Assembly (NCBI GenBank): GCA_028583405.1
Contig: JAPTMU010000094.1
Span: forward strand, 463,654-527,653
Reading direction: 5' to 3'
Length of the DNA stretch: 64,000 nt
Source of the DNA: Pogonophryne albipinna
Lineage: Eukaryota; Chordata; Actinopteri; Perciformes; Artedidraconidae
Positions 1 through 11,981 of this stretch are shown here, one piece after another. The translations under genes were made by a program, and so were the position numbers. The notes beneath the pieces were generated by a model that made no database searches, was not told where the DNA came from, and was given only the letters and a program-made list of their open reading frames with translations. Position 1 is the stretch's first letter. Each line of letters begins with the position of its first letter.

Positions 1-56
1 AAATGAATAAAATGTCAAATATGAACGAGCAGGGTTCCAAGCAGAAAATCAATTAA

Positions 57-781
57 AGGTCCCATGTCATGCTTTTCTGGTTATTACCTGTCCCCTTGTG
101 TGTTCTGCATGTAAACGGTCTGCAGAGTCACAAACCCTCAAAGTACACCCCGTAGCGACTAAAGCTCTAACACAGAAAAGACCTGTCTATGTTGCCCCAG
201 AACGCCTCGTTGGAGATTTCTCTTTTTCCGTTTGTTTCTTCCGGGAACCGCATGACGTCATGCGGTTCCCGGAACCAACATGGACCAATCCGCGGAGCTC
301 CTCACACACCAGGACCTTTAGCGTAAATGTTCAACCAACAGGGAGTCCCATTGACTTGCATAGAGCTCCCTGGTTGGTAATAGACGAGTTGGGTCTGCGG
401 AGAAATGCTCTCCGAAAACCCATTCTCACAGCGTTCTAAACATTTTTCTTTCTCAATATCAAGCCACACTTATTGTTTTGACTTCGGCTGTGAGTATTTG
501 TGTGCTCAGGATGAGTTTCACGCTGTATCGCTGCATCACCGACCCGGAAACCATACCAGTAAGCCAGCTCACTGAGCAGCGAGCCTCGCAATGTCCCGAC
601 CAATTAGAGCACACCGGGCTCACAGGGAGTGGGGGGGGGGGGGGGGAGTGAATACATATACTTTACAGAGATGCTGTATGAGAAACCAATGTGAGTTTGG
701 AAAATTGGACACTATATATCTATTTTAGTAGACCTCAACAATGGAATTATGATCAGTAGAAATGGCCATGACATGGGACCT
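57..781. mobile_element. TTAA-flanked MITE (T2/Kolobok- or piggyBac-like), 725 bp
   Basis: Both ends carry the same inverted repeat, AGGTCCCATGTCATG, and are flanked by TTAA (53-56 and 782-785), the target duplication expected for Kolobok or piggyBac elements. The TTAAAGG start resembles the Xenopus T2/Kolobok signature. No transposase is visible. An open frame at 98-439 lies inside it but shows no recognisable domain. A run of about 17 G lies near 631-647. Confidence 0.85.
239..274. repeat. Perfect 36-bp palindrome centred on TGACGTCA
   Basis: The sequence from 239 to 274 equals its own reverse complement. Its centre is a full cAMP-response element (TGACGTCA, 254-261), flanked by GGGAACCGCA and its complement. 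It lies inside the TTAA MITE at 57-781, so it could extrude as a cruciform or bind bZIP factors; both functions are inference. Confidence 0.9.
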
Positions 782-918
782 TTAAACAACAAATATTTTG
801 CAGATAAACAATTTTAAAAGTACAAGATGACCCAAGTTGTCCACATTTACTTGTTTGTTGATGTATAAATCAACCCAATGAAAGCTGGATCTCTTGTCTA
901 TTATTGTTGCAACATTTC

Positions 919-970
919 AAATGAATAAACTGTCATTTTTAAACAAGCAGGTTTCCACACAGAAAATCAA
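919..970 (+). repeat. Diverged direct copy of bases 1-52
   Basis: Bases 919-970 match bases 1-52 over their whole length with scattered substitutions, both starting AAATGAATAAA and ending CAGAAAATCAA. The MITE at 57-781 follows directly after the first copy. This looks like an old local duplication of roughly 0.19 kb (MITE excluded) into which the MITE jumped. Confidence 0.6.
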
Positions 971-1224
971 CCAAACAATAAATAATATGTATAAAAACTA
1001 TTTCGAAATGTTCAAAAATATGCACTGTACTTTTGAGATAACCCATCTTGATAATTGTAGCTTTAAGCACTAACAAAAAGTCCTGTTGTGATTTAAATTC
1101 ACCTTTCATTGATTTACACTCCCACATTGCACATATTTTGGATACATGCAAGTTATTCTCATGTATTGTTTGTTTTTTTCTTAATTATTGCTAATTATAA
1201 GGACTAACCCTGACCCTAACCCTG

Positions 1225-1561
1225 AAGCTGCATTCACATGATATGCGGTAAAACGGCTCTGTGCTGACGTTGTCATTGTAGTTTAATGGAGAGACTGGAC
1301 CAGACAGAAGTGCCACCATTGGATTCGCACATCGCATGAAATTGTTGCTGAGCGTTACTCTCAAAGTTCAAGTAATTTGTACTTTGACCTCATTAACCGC
1401 TGACCTTTCGAGGCGCAATCAATCAGATGACAGCTGTATGTAGTGGCGCAAGATGGCACGCAGGGGACGTCAACATAGAAACAAATCAAAATAGCTATTT
1501 TTCCCACAAGGCTCTGTGCCCAACCTCAAAGAGCAAATCTTGTATCATGTGAATGCAGCTT
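1225..1561. mobile_element. Short TIR element (MITE), 337 bp
   Basis: A 19-bp inverted repeat, AAGCTGCATTCACATGATA, occurs at 1225-1243 and as its complement at 1543-1561. Both flanks are telomere-like CCCTAA repeats (about 1204-1224 and 1562-1582), so the element sits in an interstitial telomere-like tract. The flanks are too repetitive for the exact target duplication to be read; about 8 bp (taaccctg/taacccta) would fit hAT. Confidence 0.7.
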
Positions 1562-1582
1562 AACCCTAACCCTCGCCCTAAC

Positions 1583-2536
1583 TAAGAATATTGATGTCTC
1601 AAATATAACATTTTGTTGTCACATCATCAGTTATATGTCACACTATTTGGCAAAGCATAATCAAATAATTTTGCATTATGCATTTTAATCTTAAGGATTT
1701 GGTTATTTTCTTGTTTTCATTAATCTTTGCTTGGATTACTAGCTTGTCGTACTGCTTCTAAGACTTCATTTCTCTTTGCTCTTAAACAGTATGCATAATC
1801 ACAGTATGCAAAACACAAGGTCAGCAAATCATAATGTGTCTCGTTTCTTTCCACAAAACAACAGGGTATTTCTAGTGTCACCTCACAATAGTCAAGACTG
1901 AGGAGAAAATGGTTGCTTTTTTAAATCCCATTGTGCAATGTTTTGACACTTTAAGCCTTCATACGTATTGATGTATTATTCTAAGTGTACTCCCTTAACA
2001 GTACTTTCAGAAACCCATTCTCACAAACACAGACTCTGTACTGGCTATTCATTTCACAACTGAATTCTAAAGACTGTTATTTGTTGTGTCAATCAGCTAC
2101 AGTTTATTTCATGTGAGTTTGTCATGTGAGTAATATGGTGACGTATTACGTTCCTGACAAACCAATCACAAATGCTGCATGCTGTTGTGAATATTAAATC
2201 ATGCTTACTTTTCTGTCAACGATGATGCTGCTTGTCCCAAGATAAATAAAGGTAAGCTTCAATTTACAACAGATGTCACGCAGTCTTCACACGGCCCCTT
2301 TATTTATTTCTACAGGAGCTCAGGCAGTGAAATAAACATGTCCCATTTAAAAATGTGTCAGCTTGGTCTTAATTATTTTCCTTTTGTTCAAAAATCTATT
2401 AATGAAAAGACTGCAGGTCTGTTATTGAGCCAATAAACCATAGAGAATGTTGTACGGATGCAGCCTGCAGGGGATGGGTGAAGTTCTTTGCATAGATCTG
2501 GAAAGAGATTTAAAAATACAGAAAAGAAAGGCTGGT
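1583..2536. other. No gene or repeat recognised
   Basis: AT-rich sequence without a convincing coding frame, terminal inverted repeat or RNA gene. Confidence 0.5.
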
Positions 2537-2755
2537 TTTAAAGAGGACATTTTATGCTTATGTGCAGCTTCATATCTGTATGTTGTGCTTCTACTGTGAC
2601 ATGTTAACGTGCTTTAATGTTCAACAAGCTCTTTATTTTTCTCATACTGCCTGTGCTGCAGCCCATCTTTTCACCCTCTGTCTGAAACCAGAGCCCAGTC
2701 TGCTCTGATTGGTTAGCTGGCCGGCTCTGTTGTGATTGGTCAACAGCTTAGAGAA
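2537..2755 (+). repeat. Remnant of a TTTAAAG-ended dispersed repeat
   Basis: It starts TTTTAAAGAGGACATTTTAT and later holds CCAGAGCCCAGTCTG with CCAAT-like ATTGGT boxes. The same two blocks recur in the opposite orientation at 23340-23412. Two diverged copies in one window mark this as a dispersed family, probably a TTAA-target MITE. The other end is not clear. Confidence 0.5.
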
Positions 2756-2769
2756 GCCCCTTGAGTTAG

Positions 2770-3690
2770 GATATAGTAAACTTTATTTGTATTGCACCTT
2801 TCATGCACAAAGCAGCCCAAAGTGCTTTACAGAAAACACAACAACAATATTGAAATAATATTAAACTTAAAGGTGGGGTAGGTAATTTTGGAGAAACCAG
2901 CTCGAGTGCGCTAGAATTTGAAAATACACAACCGGAAAAAATCTGCCACTTCCTTACAGAGCCCCTCCTCCAACACACACATACGCGCACATGACCAATG
3001 AGGGCACGAGATAAGTTTGTGCACAGATGGAAGGCTGACAGGCAGGTAGGCCATCCAGTTATTTTAGCCGGGCCGGCTCAGATGATTGGTCGTGCTTTTT
3101 ACAGCGCTACGGCTTCCACTGATGACATTTTTTTATGGATTTTTTGTCAAAGCACTTCAGATATTCATTGCTATCGGGATGTTAAGAACATTCCATGGAA
3201 TATAACAAAAAGTGTATCTGGAGCCGGTTTCTCAAACTTACCTACCACCTTTAATACAGAACAAGATAAAACATCTACAGTGATAATATGTTAAAATAAA
3301 ACAATTTTAAAAAGAAAATGTAAAATGTAAGATAAAAGCAAAACTGAAAAAAATACAGTAAAACATGGACAATGATACTAGTGAGAGTTGAAAGTTAACC
3401 CAAGTTAAAAGCCATATTAAAAAGTTAGGTTTTTAATTTGCTTTTAAACATTTCAAGGGAGTTTGCTGTTCTGAGATCCACGGGGAGGCTGTTCCATAGG
3501 GCCGTAAAAACAGAACACAGCTTCCCCAGATCTCTTGTGATACCCTTGGCATTTCTAAAAGCAGGGCACTGCAGGATCTAAGGGTTCTTGCTGGAACATA
3601 AAAAGAAAGGCAGTCGCTGAGATAAGAAGGTGCTAGGTGATGTAGAGCTTTGTAAGTGAATAAAAGGACTTGTGATGCCACGTACAAACA
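2770..3690 (-). pseudogene. LINE 3' fragment (L2/CR1-like RT C-terminus), split by a MITE
   Basis: The minus-strand translation of 3433-3690 contains LLFTYKALHHLAPSYLSDCL, the motif that ends L2/CR1-type fish LINE ORF2 proteins (compare the intact copy at 53551-56080). The 3' end at 2770-2840 carries the usual tail motif (gcacctttcat...aaagtgctttaca). The MITE at 2871-3250 interrupts the 3' UTR. Only the last 80 or so codons of the reverse transcriptase protein remain, so this is a dead 5'-truncated insertion. Confidence 0.75.
2871..3250. mobile_element. TTAA-flanked MITE, second family, copy 1 (380 bp)
   Basis: Terminal inverted repeats of about 35 bp (AGGTGGGGTAGGTAATTTTG at the left, a near complement at the right) are flanked by TTAA at 2867-2870 and 3251-3254. 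A second copy lies at 15720-17296 and is split there by a hAT element. Copy 1 gives the uninterrupted sequence for comparison. Confidence 0.9.
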
Positions 3691-3705
3691 GTGTGTGTGT
3701 TTCAT

Positions 3706-5406
3706 AGTGATGTCCCTTTTTCACGGAAGTAAACAAAGGAGTCCAACGGAGGCGTTTCAGACATGTGGGAGATAAACTCTGGAGGGAACACAGGGATTTT
3801 AGCCTTTTTCAGACCATTTATATGCAGAAAAACCTATATACACACCACAGGGAAGAGAACCCCCCCAAAAGCAAAGAAGGGTCTGTTAAATTACAACTTA
3901 GCTCTAGGGCTATAAACAACTGTTGATGGAGGTAGCACCTTGTTTTACATCAGCCAATTAGTTTTTGCATCGTGTCGTTCGTCGTCAAATTGATATATTT
4001 GTTAATAACCAGATCTGAAAGACCAGTCTTATATTAATTACCAGCAGCAACTGTGACTCTGGCATCATTTCACCTTTGAGTCTGTGTACGTTTAATCATC
4101 TTAAATGTGCTCCTGCAGACTCGTACTGCGGCGGAAACAACCACAGAAGACAAATGTGATAATTTACTAGCTGTATGTATTTCTATCTGTCTGTCTGTGG
4201 CATTAAAGCAACCATCTTCACTATACAACTAAAACAGAATCTATGTGTTGACCTGATGAGCATGTAAACCTAAACCAAGTCTTCATTAAAGCATATTCTA
4301 TACACTACAATGTCCTCTAGATAATTCAAAGCACATTAAGGGACTCACTGTTTCACTTTGAAGGGAGAATAAATTAAACCAACGGATTTTTTCCCTTTGT
4401 GGATACATTAAAAGACTGCAGCCTGCTTGCTTGCAACACAATTATCATTCTTCTGTGTCTGTAAACAAAATCATTAGAGGGCCGTTGTAGACGTCTGTAG
4501 TCGGTGTAATAGGGCCACTGATTACTTGTTTTGGTGTTAGCAAAGACATCAGCCTTGGAAGAATATTGGCATTAGTGCTGGGTGGAACCAGGCCTGATCA
4601 ATTTTCTTGTCCGCCCCTCTCTTCTCCTCTTATTTCTTTATTCCTCTCTGCTGTCTGCTGAGCTTGCTCTTCTGCATATTTGCAGGAAAAGATAATGAAC
4701 AGGAGCTAAACTGGCTCGCACCGACCTTTAAAGGTCACATAATATCTTGGCAAACAGCCAGAGAACATTATAAGCCATACTATTGTAATTTTAATTTGGT
4801 GGCGTCAGGTCGATCCACTGAGAATCGGAGCATTATGAACATTATTTCACTGAGTGATCATCATTTGAAACTGTATTTGTTATGACTAATGTGCCCTCTC
4901 GAATTCATAAAAGAAAATATGAGCCTTTTTTCTTGTGAGAATAGTATCTAGGGAGTATCGTTTTTCACGTGTTGACTGGTTATTTTCTTTGAGAAATGAG
5001 AACCTGTAGTTTTGCGCTCTTGCTCGCTATGTGTGTGTCACGAACACACACACACACACACAAACGCACAGCAAGAAACAGGTGTAATCTGTGACGGTGG
5101 GATCAGTACACTACATACTTGCTATTCATGGTGTCAAAAGTTTGATAAAATCCCAGCTACACTTCAAGTTCAACGTTTGAGGGTTTTTCTTTTCCATTAG
5201 TTTTTTTATCAGCTTCATTTTTTTCCTTCTTTTGAAACCTGACTGTTCATATCTTACAGGTGTACATGACACAGTAGGTGTTTTCCACAGCCGTCTTTAC
5301 GCTGTGATGTGTGGAGCGCCCTGGGCTTCTGTAAGGAGATATTGTTGGTGATACATGAACAGCAGCGAGCAGCAGCGGCTCTGAGCTCCTGCAGTGTTTG
5401 TCCACA
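3706..5406. other. No gene recognised
   Basis: Mostly unique AT-rich sequence. A short (CA)9 run sits at about 5044-5062. I see no convincing coding frame, TIR pair or RNA gene. Confidence 0.5.
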
Positions 5407-5466
5407 GGGGGAAGACAGATGAGGTTGACTACGGGGTCATCAGCTTCTCCTGGGGAGGACGGAGCT
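5407..5466 (+). other. Weak candidate coding exon, unknown product
   Basis: A splice-acceptor-like tract (tgtttgtccacag) ends at about 5406. It is followed by an open stretch reading GKTDEVDYGVISFSWGGRS and a stop. Codon choice looks coding (GTC ATC AGC TTC TCC TGG GGA GGA), unlike the neighbouring DNA. No matching exon or donor was identified nearby and I do not recognise the family, so it could be a decayed exon or chance. Confidence 0.2.
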
Positions 5467-6024
5467 GATCATTCTGCTCCTGTGCCGCTCCACTGCTCAA
5501 CGATTGCATCACAATGCCAAACCCATGAGGCGGAGCAACATGAACGCCCTTTTCTACCCACTGTTCTGCCTGCAGGACGGTAACTATGAACTTTTGTGGA
5601 CTGGTTGTATATTAAACATGAATATAAACATGTAATACATGTATGTATAGATAAGAATTCCTTCTTCTCTGTCATTGTGATCAATTCCAAAAAGAGCCCA
5701 GTAGTGTAAAAAAGAGATGTGCAGAAAAAGGTGTTCATGACTAACTGGTATTTATTTTTTCTTTGGTCAACAGTAAGGTTGTGCAACGCTAAGAAAATCA
5801 ATCAATGTCCCTTGTGACCACACACTGCTGACAAACTCTGCCATGGGTCAGTTAAGGTTGACTCTTTCCTTTTGAAGCACAAAATAAGCCTAAAATTACA
5901 ACAATGATTCTTTTAAAAAACAAAAAAGGCTATGCTACTGCTTTGGAAAATGTAAGTATAACTTTAATATAACCTTTTTTGCATAATCGTATGACTTTCA
6001 ACTTACAAGGAAGAGGTGTTAACT
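5467..6024. other. No feature recognised
   Basis: Non-coding sequence up to the target duplication of the composite hAT unit at 6025. Confidence 0.5.
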
Positions 6025-6032
6025 GTTTGAAC

Positions 6033-6966
<934 letters not shown>

Positions 6967-8210
6967 ATCTTTATAGGCTACTTTTCAAAATCACTTAATC
7001 TCACAGGAAAATATTTTACTTTTTGCTTTAGTGGCTTCTTTTTAGATATGCTGTACAATTTGTACTAACCTTAACCTTAACCCCTATCCATACCATAATT
7101 AGGTGATTTTAAATGGGAGTTTTGATTAACTTGTGTCCATAAATGGGTTGAGAAATGTTCCTACAATTTTTTTTTGCAGGATTTTACCAAAGTTTTGCAG
7201 ATAATAATTACTTTTAATTTTTCTTAAGTGAGGTTTTAAATGTTTGTGTTGTTGAATTAAAATCACATCACATAAGGCATATATACATTTTCTGTTTATT
7301 TTAAAAGTGACACCATGTTTCAGTCAATACAATTACATTTTCCGCTTCACCTCAAAATTTGGAGTATTAAAGTCCCAGAATATTTCACCAGCTTGTATGA
7401 ACACAGTTAAAAAATATATACATACATATGGAATTGAATGTGTACAGTGAGACAAATATAAAAACACCATTTTATATTTCATACCATAGGTTGTTTTATT
7501 TATGAAGGTGTTGATTAAACATACAATGAATAAGTAGAAGTACTTTAGTAACCAAAATGTGATACAGTAAATAATGTATACTGTATTTACACAGTGAGGC
7601 ACACGTGTAAAAAGATAGATTTGAATTTGTATTTTATTTTTAAATCAGATCTTTCTAATCCTAATTTTAATCCTAATTGTATTAGGGACATTTGTTGCGG
7701 GCGAACCTGAGCTCCAGGAGAAAACCCAAAAGTGGAAGGGGGAGGGGGCGTTATGGATGATGGAGTTTGGGGTGGAGTGAGGGTACGGTGGCCCTGAAAT
7801 GCAAGTCAAAACAACATTTCACAAAACACTACAGCATTTCACAAAACACTTCAACATTTCATATAACACAACGACATTTTAAAAAACACTACAGCATTTC
7901 ACAAAACACTTCAACATCTCACATTTTACGGAAAGGGTATTCCTTTAGGCAGAACACTTCTTGTTTGTGATTGGACAGAACGTATAAAGGGGAAGATACA
8001 ACAATACATTATATTTATATAGCGCTTTTCTTGAACTCAAAGCCGCTTTGGAGGGTGGAGTGAGGTGAGGTAAATGGAGGAGGGACTTAGTGTTGGTGTT
8101 TTTTTGATTCCTTATTAATATGGATTTCTGGAAAACCTGAGGTCCAGGAGAAAACCCTATCTGAGCAAAAAGTGAAGGAGGGAGGGCGTGAGGGAAATGG
8201 AAGGAGGGAG
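6967..8210. other. Left part of composite core: short repeats, no gene
   Basis: Tandem degenerate copies of a roughly 20-bp unit (catttcacaaaacactacag) lie at 7811-7925. A LINE-type 3' tail (tttatatagcgcttttcttg) lies near 8010-8055. Two stretches at about 7700-7745 and 8130-8200 are diverged copies of each other (cctgagctccaggagaaaacc / cctgaggtccaggagaaaacc) and lie just downstream of the coiled-coil gene. Confidence 0.55.
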
Positions 8211-9752
8211 TTACTGTTGTCCAGCTGGAGCTGAATAACCAGAAGCTTCCTCCATCATCTCTGAGGAGGTGTTTCTCGCGTCTTTCTTCCTCATCTCCTT
8301 CTCTTGCATCTTGCTTATCATTTTCTGCAAGGCAGCGTCTCTATCCTCAGTCTCCCCCCTCCTGCGAGAGAAGAAACCTCTGCTCTTATTATTCATGTGA
8401 AGACAGAGGTCTTCCAGAAGTTTATTTTCCTCCTCCATCTTTTTCTCAGTCGTTGCCCAGCTCAGTCTTCTCTGAGCCAGGTCGTCCCTCTGCTCCTCCA
8501 CCTGTTTCAGTTGTGTCTCCGTCAGGTGAAGCTTGGTCTCCATGCTCTGGCGTTTCTTGACCAGGTCGTCCTTCTTCTGAGATACCTCCTTTAATTTGGT
8601 CTCCACCACATGAAGCCAGCTCTCCTGGTTCTGGGCCAGGTCTTTGGAGAACTTCTTCTTCTGCTCTTCCAAATTGTTCTCCAACTGCTTGACTAGCCTC
8701 TTCTTCAGTTCGAGATCCAACTCCATGCTTTGGTTCTTCTTGGCTGAGTCCTTTTTCTCATCCATGACCATTTTTAACTTTGCCTGTACCTCTTTCATTT
8801 CGCTCTGGTGTTTCTTGACCAGGTCGTCCTGCTTCTGAGTTACCTCCTTGAATTTGGTCTCCACCACATTAACCCAGCTCTCCTGGTTCTGGGCCAGGTC
8901 TTTGGAGAACTTCTTCTTCTGCTCTTCCAAATTGTTCTCCAACTGCTTGACTAGCCTCTTCTTCAGTTCGAGATCCAACTCCATGCTTTGGTTCTTCTTG
9001 GCTGAGTCCTTTTTCTCATCCATGACCATTTTTAACTTTGCCTGTACCTCTTTCATTTCGCTCTGGTGTTTCTTGACCAGGTCGTCCTTCTCCTGAGTTA
9101 CCTCCTTTAATTTGGTCTCCACCAAATGAACCCTGGACTCCCAGCTCTCCTGGTTCTGGGCCAGATCTTTGGAGAACTTCTTCTTCTGATCTTCCAATTG
9201 GTTTTCCAACTGCTTGACATCCGTCTCCTTGCGTTGGACAAACTGCTCCCAGTTCAGCTGTTTTTCAGCCAGGTCTTTGGAGAGCTTCTCCTCCTGCTCT
9301 CTCATCTGTTCTTTCAGCTGTTTGATGTCCGTCTCACAGCTCAGGTTATTCTCGGCCAGGTGATCTTTCTCCTTTTCCACCTGCTTTAATTTAGCTTCCA
9401 CCCGTTTGAACTCAGTCTCCAAGGTGCGCATACTGTGGCAAAATCTCGTCCTCTCCTCCTGAAATGCCCCACGATACTCCTCCAGGCCGTTTATCTGGCC
9501 ATTTCTGCAGTGGATCTGCCTGTAAGCTCGATCCGCTTCAGCTCCATGGTCAAATGGCCTCGGGTTTCCCCTGTTGTTCTGGTGGCTTCTTCTATCCATG
9601 GCACCGTCTGTAGACTTGTGTTGTGCGTAGGTAGAATAATCTATTTCTCTTTGGAAGAAGTGTTCTGTCTGAAGACTGTGAAGGTTGTGAAGGTCGTCTG
9701 AATGCGTCTCACCACTTACAGCTCTGGAGTGAAGAGTGACGAGTGAATGCAC
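8211..9752 (-). CDS. Intronless 513-aa coiled-coil protein, function unknown
   Basis: A complete frame runs from an ATG at 9752 to a stop at 8211 with no interruption. Residues 1-90 are polar and not repetitive. Residues about 95-450 are rich in Lys, Glu, Gln and Leu with heptad-like spacing, so a long alpha-helical coiled coil is expected. Within this lie imperfect 86-89-residue repeats, each containing KKKFSKDLAQNQESW and KLKEVTQ-like motifs. The C-terminus (about 450-513) is charged and ends SGYSAPAGQQ. I see no signal peptide or membrane segment. A later in-frame Met at residue 51 (MDRRSHQ) is an alternative start. It resembles many coiled-coil families only in composition, so no function is assigned. 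The lack of introns and the position between two hAT MITEs suggest a retrocopy or a captured gene; that is inference. Confidence 0.7.
   Translation of the reverse strand: MHSLVTLHSRAVSGETHSDDLHNLHSLQTEHFFQREIDYSTYAQHKSTDGAMDRRSHQNNRGNPRPFDHGAEADRAYRQIHCRNGQINGLEEYRGAFQEERTRFCHSMRTLETEFKRVEAKLKQVEKEKDHLAENNLSCETDIKQLKEQMREQEEKLSKDLAEKQLNWEQFVQRKETDVKQLENQLEDQKKKFSKDLAQNQESWESRVHLVETKLKEVTQEKDDLVKKHQSEMKEVQAKLKMVMDEKKDSAKKNQSMELDLELKKRLVKQLENNLEEQKKKFSKDLAQNQESWVNVVETKFKEVTQKQDDLVKKHQSEMKEVQAKLKMVMDEKKDSAKKNQSMELDLELKKRLVKQLENNLEEQKKKFSKDLAQNQESWLHVVETKLKEVSQKKDDLVKKRQSMETKLHLTETQLKQVEEQRDDLAQRRLSWATTEKKMEEENKLLEDLCLHMNNKSRGFFSRRRGETEDRDAALQKMISKMQEKEMRKKDARNTSSEMMEEASGYSAPAGQQ
8612..9250 (-). 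repeat. In-frame tandem duplication inside the coiled-coil gene
   Basis: The block starting TCTTTGGAGAACTTCTTCTT (plus strand) occurs at 8641, 8899 and 9166, spacings of 258 and 267 bp (86 and 89 codons). The first two units are nearly identical in DNA for about 215 bp (8626-8838 versus 8884-9096); the third is more diverged. The first duplication is therefore recent or kept uniform by gene conversion, and it preserves the reading frame. Confidence 0.9.
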
Positions 9753-10056
9753 ATGAATGCCCTTGCAATCTTCCTTCAGACTCCTGTGACATCATTATTA
9801 TGACATCACAGATGTCTTTGATGTTCTATGACGGAACACTCATCAAAGCCAATGATCTCATCGCTTCAGTGTGTGAGGATGTCATAAGTGATGTCACTGA
9901 AATAGTTTGGTTTAGACTTCTGCTGTTGCCATGGAAACACAAACTCGCAATAATAATAATAGTTTAAAAAAAAATAATACATTTAATTTGTATGGCGCTT
10001 TTCCTAGTGCTGTTGCTATGCAAACACAAACTCGCCATAATAATAATAATAATAAT
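9753..10056. other. Upstream flank of the coiled-coil gene with short duplications
   Basis: Upstream of the gene's ATG lie two TGACATCA-type half palindromes (about 9787-9810), similar to CRE/AP-1 sites. A segment of about 40 bp (ctgttgccatggaaacacaa... followed by TAA repeats, 9922-9962) is repeated at about 10010-10056, with a LINE-like 3' tail (taatttgtatggcgcttttc) between the copies. Confidence 0.5.
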
Positions 10057-10555
10057 TAGGGCTGTCAAGTTAACCGGTTAAAAAAATTGACGCCACTAAT
10101 TATTTTAACGCGATTAACGCATGTGCATTTTTTGTCCTCGGCCACCCCGTAGTTTCAGAGCGCATTGAGTTTAAAATACCATCTACAAGCTGATGCTGAC
10201 AGCCCCGCTCCGGCCGCCCGCTTGCTGCAGACCACACTTCCACGCTCACCGGCAGGCCCTGACTGGCCATCGGGAGGACCGGGAGAGACCTTACGTGTAT
10301 TGTTGTTGTTAGCATCTGGTGCTAGTTAGCTGCGCTAACGGATATAAGGAGCTGTTTAAATGAAAACAGAGGAGCGACATTTCGCCGACAACTGCGCCGA
10401 GCACTTGACTTTATGCAGGAAGCCAGACAGTGGGACATTGTACGAAAAGTCAGCACACTCAGCTCGGATAGTGCGCGCAACATGATTGCAGCGTCCAGGC
10501 AGCTCCCGTTCGAGCATATGCCTTGAGTTGCACATAGCTCCAACGATCCATCACA

Positions 10556-10591
<36 letters not shown>

Positions 10592-10916
10592 GACACACGC
10601 ACAGACACACACACACTTTGTATTGTATTATTGTATGAGAGGTTCCAGGTTGAATTGAGGCGAATATTTCAATGTTCAGAGGTTGTTGTGTTATTCATGA
10701 GAATATGTGTCATTGTTCAAATGATAATAAACATTTGCATAAAGCATATTTGTCCACTCATCTGTTGATAAGATTATTCAAAACTTGAAAAATATTCCTC
10801 TAAGGTACATTTAGAACAGATAAAAAATGTGTGATTAATTTGCGATTAATCGCGATTAACTATGGACAATCATGCGATTAATCGCGATTAAATATTTTAA
10901 TCGACTGACAGCCCTA
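10057..10916 (+). mobile_element. hAT MITE, right copy of the composite unit
   Basis: Same family and orientation as 6033-6966, starting TAGGGCTGTCAAGTTAAC and ending TGACAGCCCTA. It matches the left copy along most of its length, with small indels and a shorter CA tract (10552-10616). Its right flank (10917-10924) carries the GTTTGAAC duplication that matches the left flank of the other copy. Confidence 0.85.
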
Positions 10917-10924
10917 GTTTGAAC

Positions 10925-11389
10925 ATTGTCAAAACTCTGCTTATCTCAGTATAGAAGAAGAAATATAACTACTACTTTTGATCATAACATATCCCTTTCG
11001 GCCTAGGACTCCTGCTAACACCATGTCTGTGATTGGTTTTAACACAATTTCATACAGCAGGGAAGGATGAGACGTTTCAAGGTTACCGTCTGGACCTTAG
11101 CGGCACAAGTTGTGCTTTTAGGGTGGTCTGCAAACCAGATAAAGAACAGACCAACACAGCGCTGCTAACTCAGACCTCCAGACTCTTGCCAAGAGCGTGT
11201 ACTCTGTGATTTTGAGTCCTTTATGCAGAAAGTTTGCATGTTTGTGATAAAATATTAACAGGCAACTTAATAAGTATAATTTTTCAAATAACATAAGAAT
11301 CTGTGTGCATTATAAATGATACTTATGGGAGACATGTGCATTGAATATCTCTATGTCTATTTATGTGCATATGTGCTCATGCTCTAGAG
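10925..11389. other. No feature recognised
   Basis: Unique AT-rich non-coding sequence between two transposons. Confidence 0.5.
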
Positions 11390-11981
11390 CAGGGGTGTCC
11401 AAACTTTTTTCACAGAGGGCCACATACAGAAAAATATACGGTGGGCTGGGCCACCTAGCTAGAGGTGAGTTACAGTATATTGCCTCATACGTTTAGTTAT
11501 AAGTTAGCAAAATCAATCAAATGTAGTTAAATTATACTTGATACTTGAAAATGCCTTAAGAAAAAAACAGCCTACACTAAAGCTCCTCATAGGGTTTAAT
11601 TTATTCTGTTACAAACAGTGTTGGCAGCTCATCCCTTAAAACAGAAGCCTCAGATTGCTTATAATAAGGGGAAATAGGAAGGGTGTATTTCAAGCTTGTT
11701 ATGTAAATAAGTTATTGGGCTTTTTTTATCAACTTACATTTGTTAGAAAATATTTACAAATGTAATTGACTGATCAATTTATTTAAAAAGTGGGCTTATT
11801 AACACATTAATTCTACTGTGTAATATATGTTTTAAGTATACATGTTTGAAGTACAATATAAGACAAGCACAAGTTTCAGGTGTGGGCCATATTCCATTAT
11901 ACTTTTTGAATTTGCTGAGGGCCGATTCAAAATTGCCCGCGGGCCGCATTTGGCCCCCGGGCCGTAGTTTGGACACCCCTG
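11390..11981. mobile_element. hAT MITE (Charlie-like ends), 592 bp
   Basis: Terminal repeats CAGGGGTGTCCAAACT at the left and the exact complement at the right. The 8-bp flanks are CTCTAGAG (11382-11389) and CTCTCGAG (11982-11989), matching at seven of eight positions. No coding capacity. Confidence 0.9.

Noticed and set aside
98..439. 113-codon gene
   Set aside because: It lies inside a TTAA MITE, overlaps the palindrome, and has no recognisable motif.
8304..9701. Plus-strand frames opposite the coiled-coil gene
   Set aside because: They are complementary-strand shadows of a Lys/Glu-rich protein (Leu/Phe/Ser-rich) and are repeated by its internal duplication.
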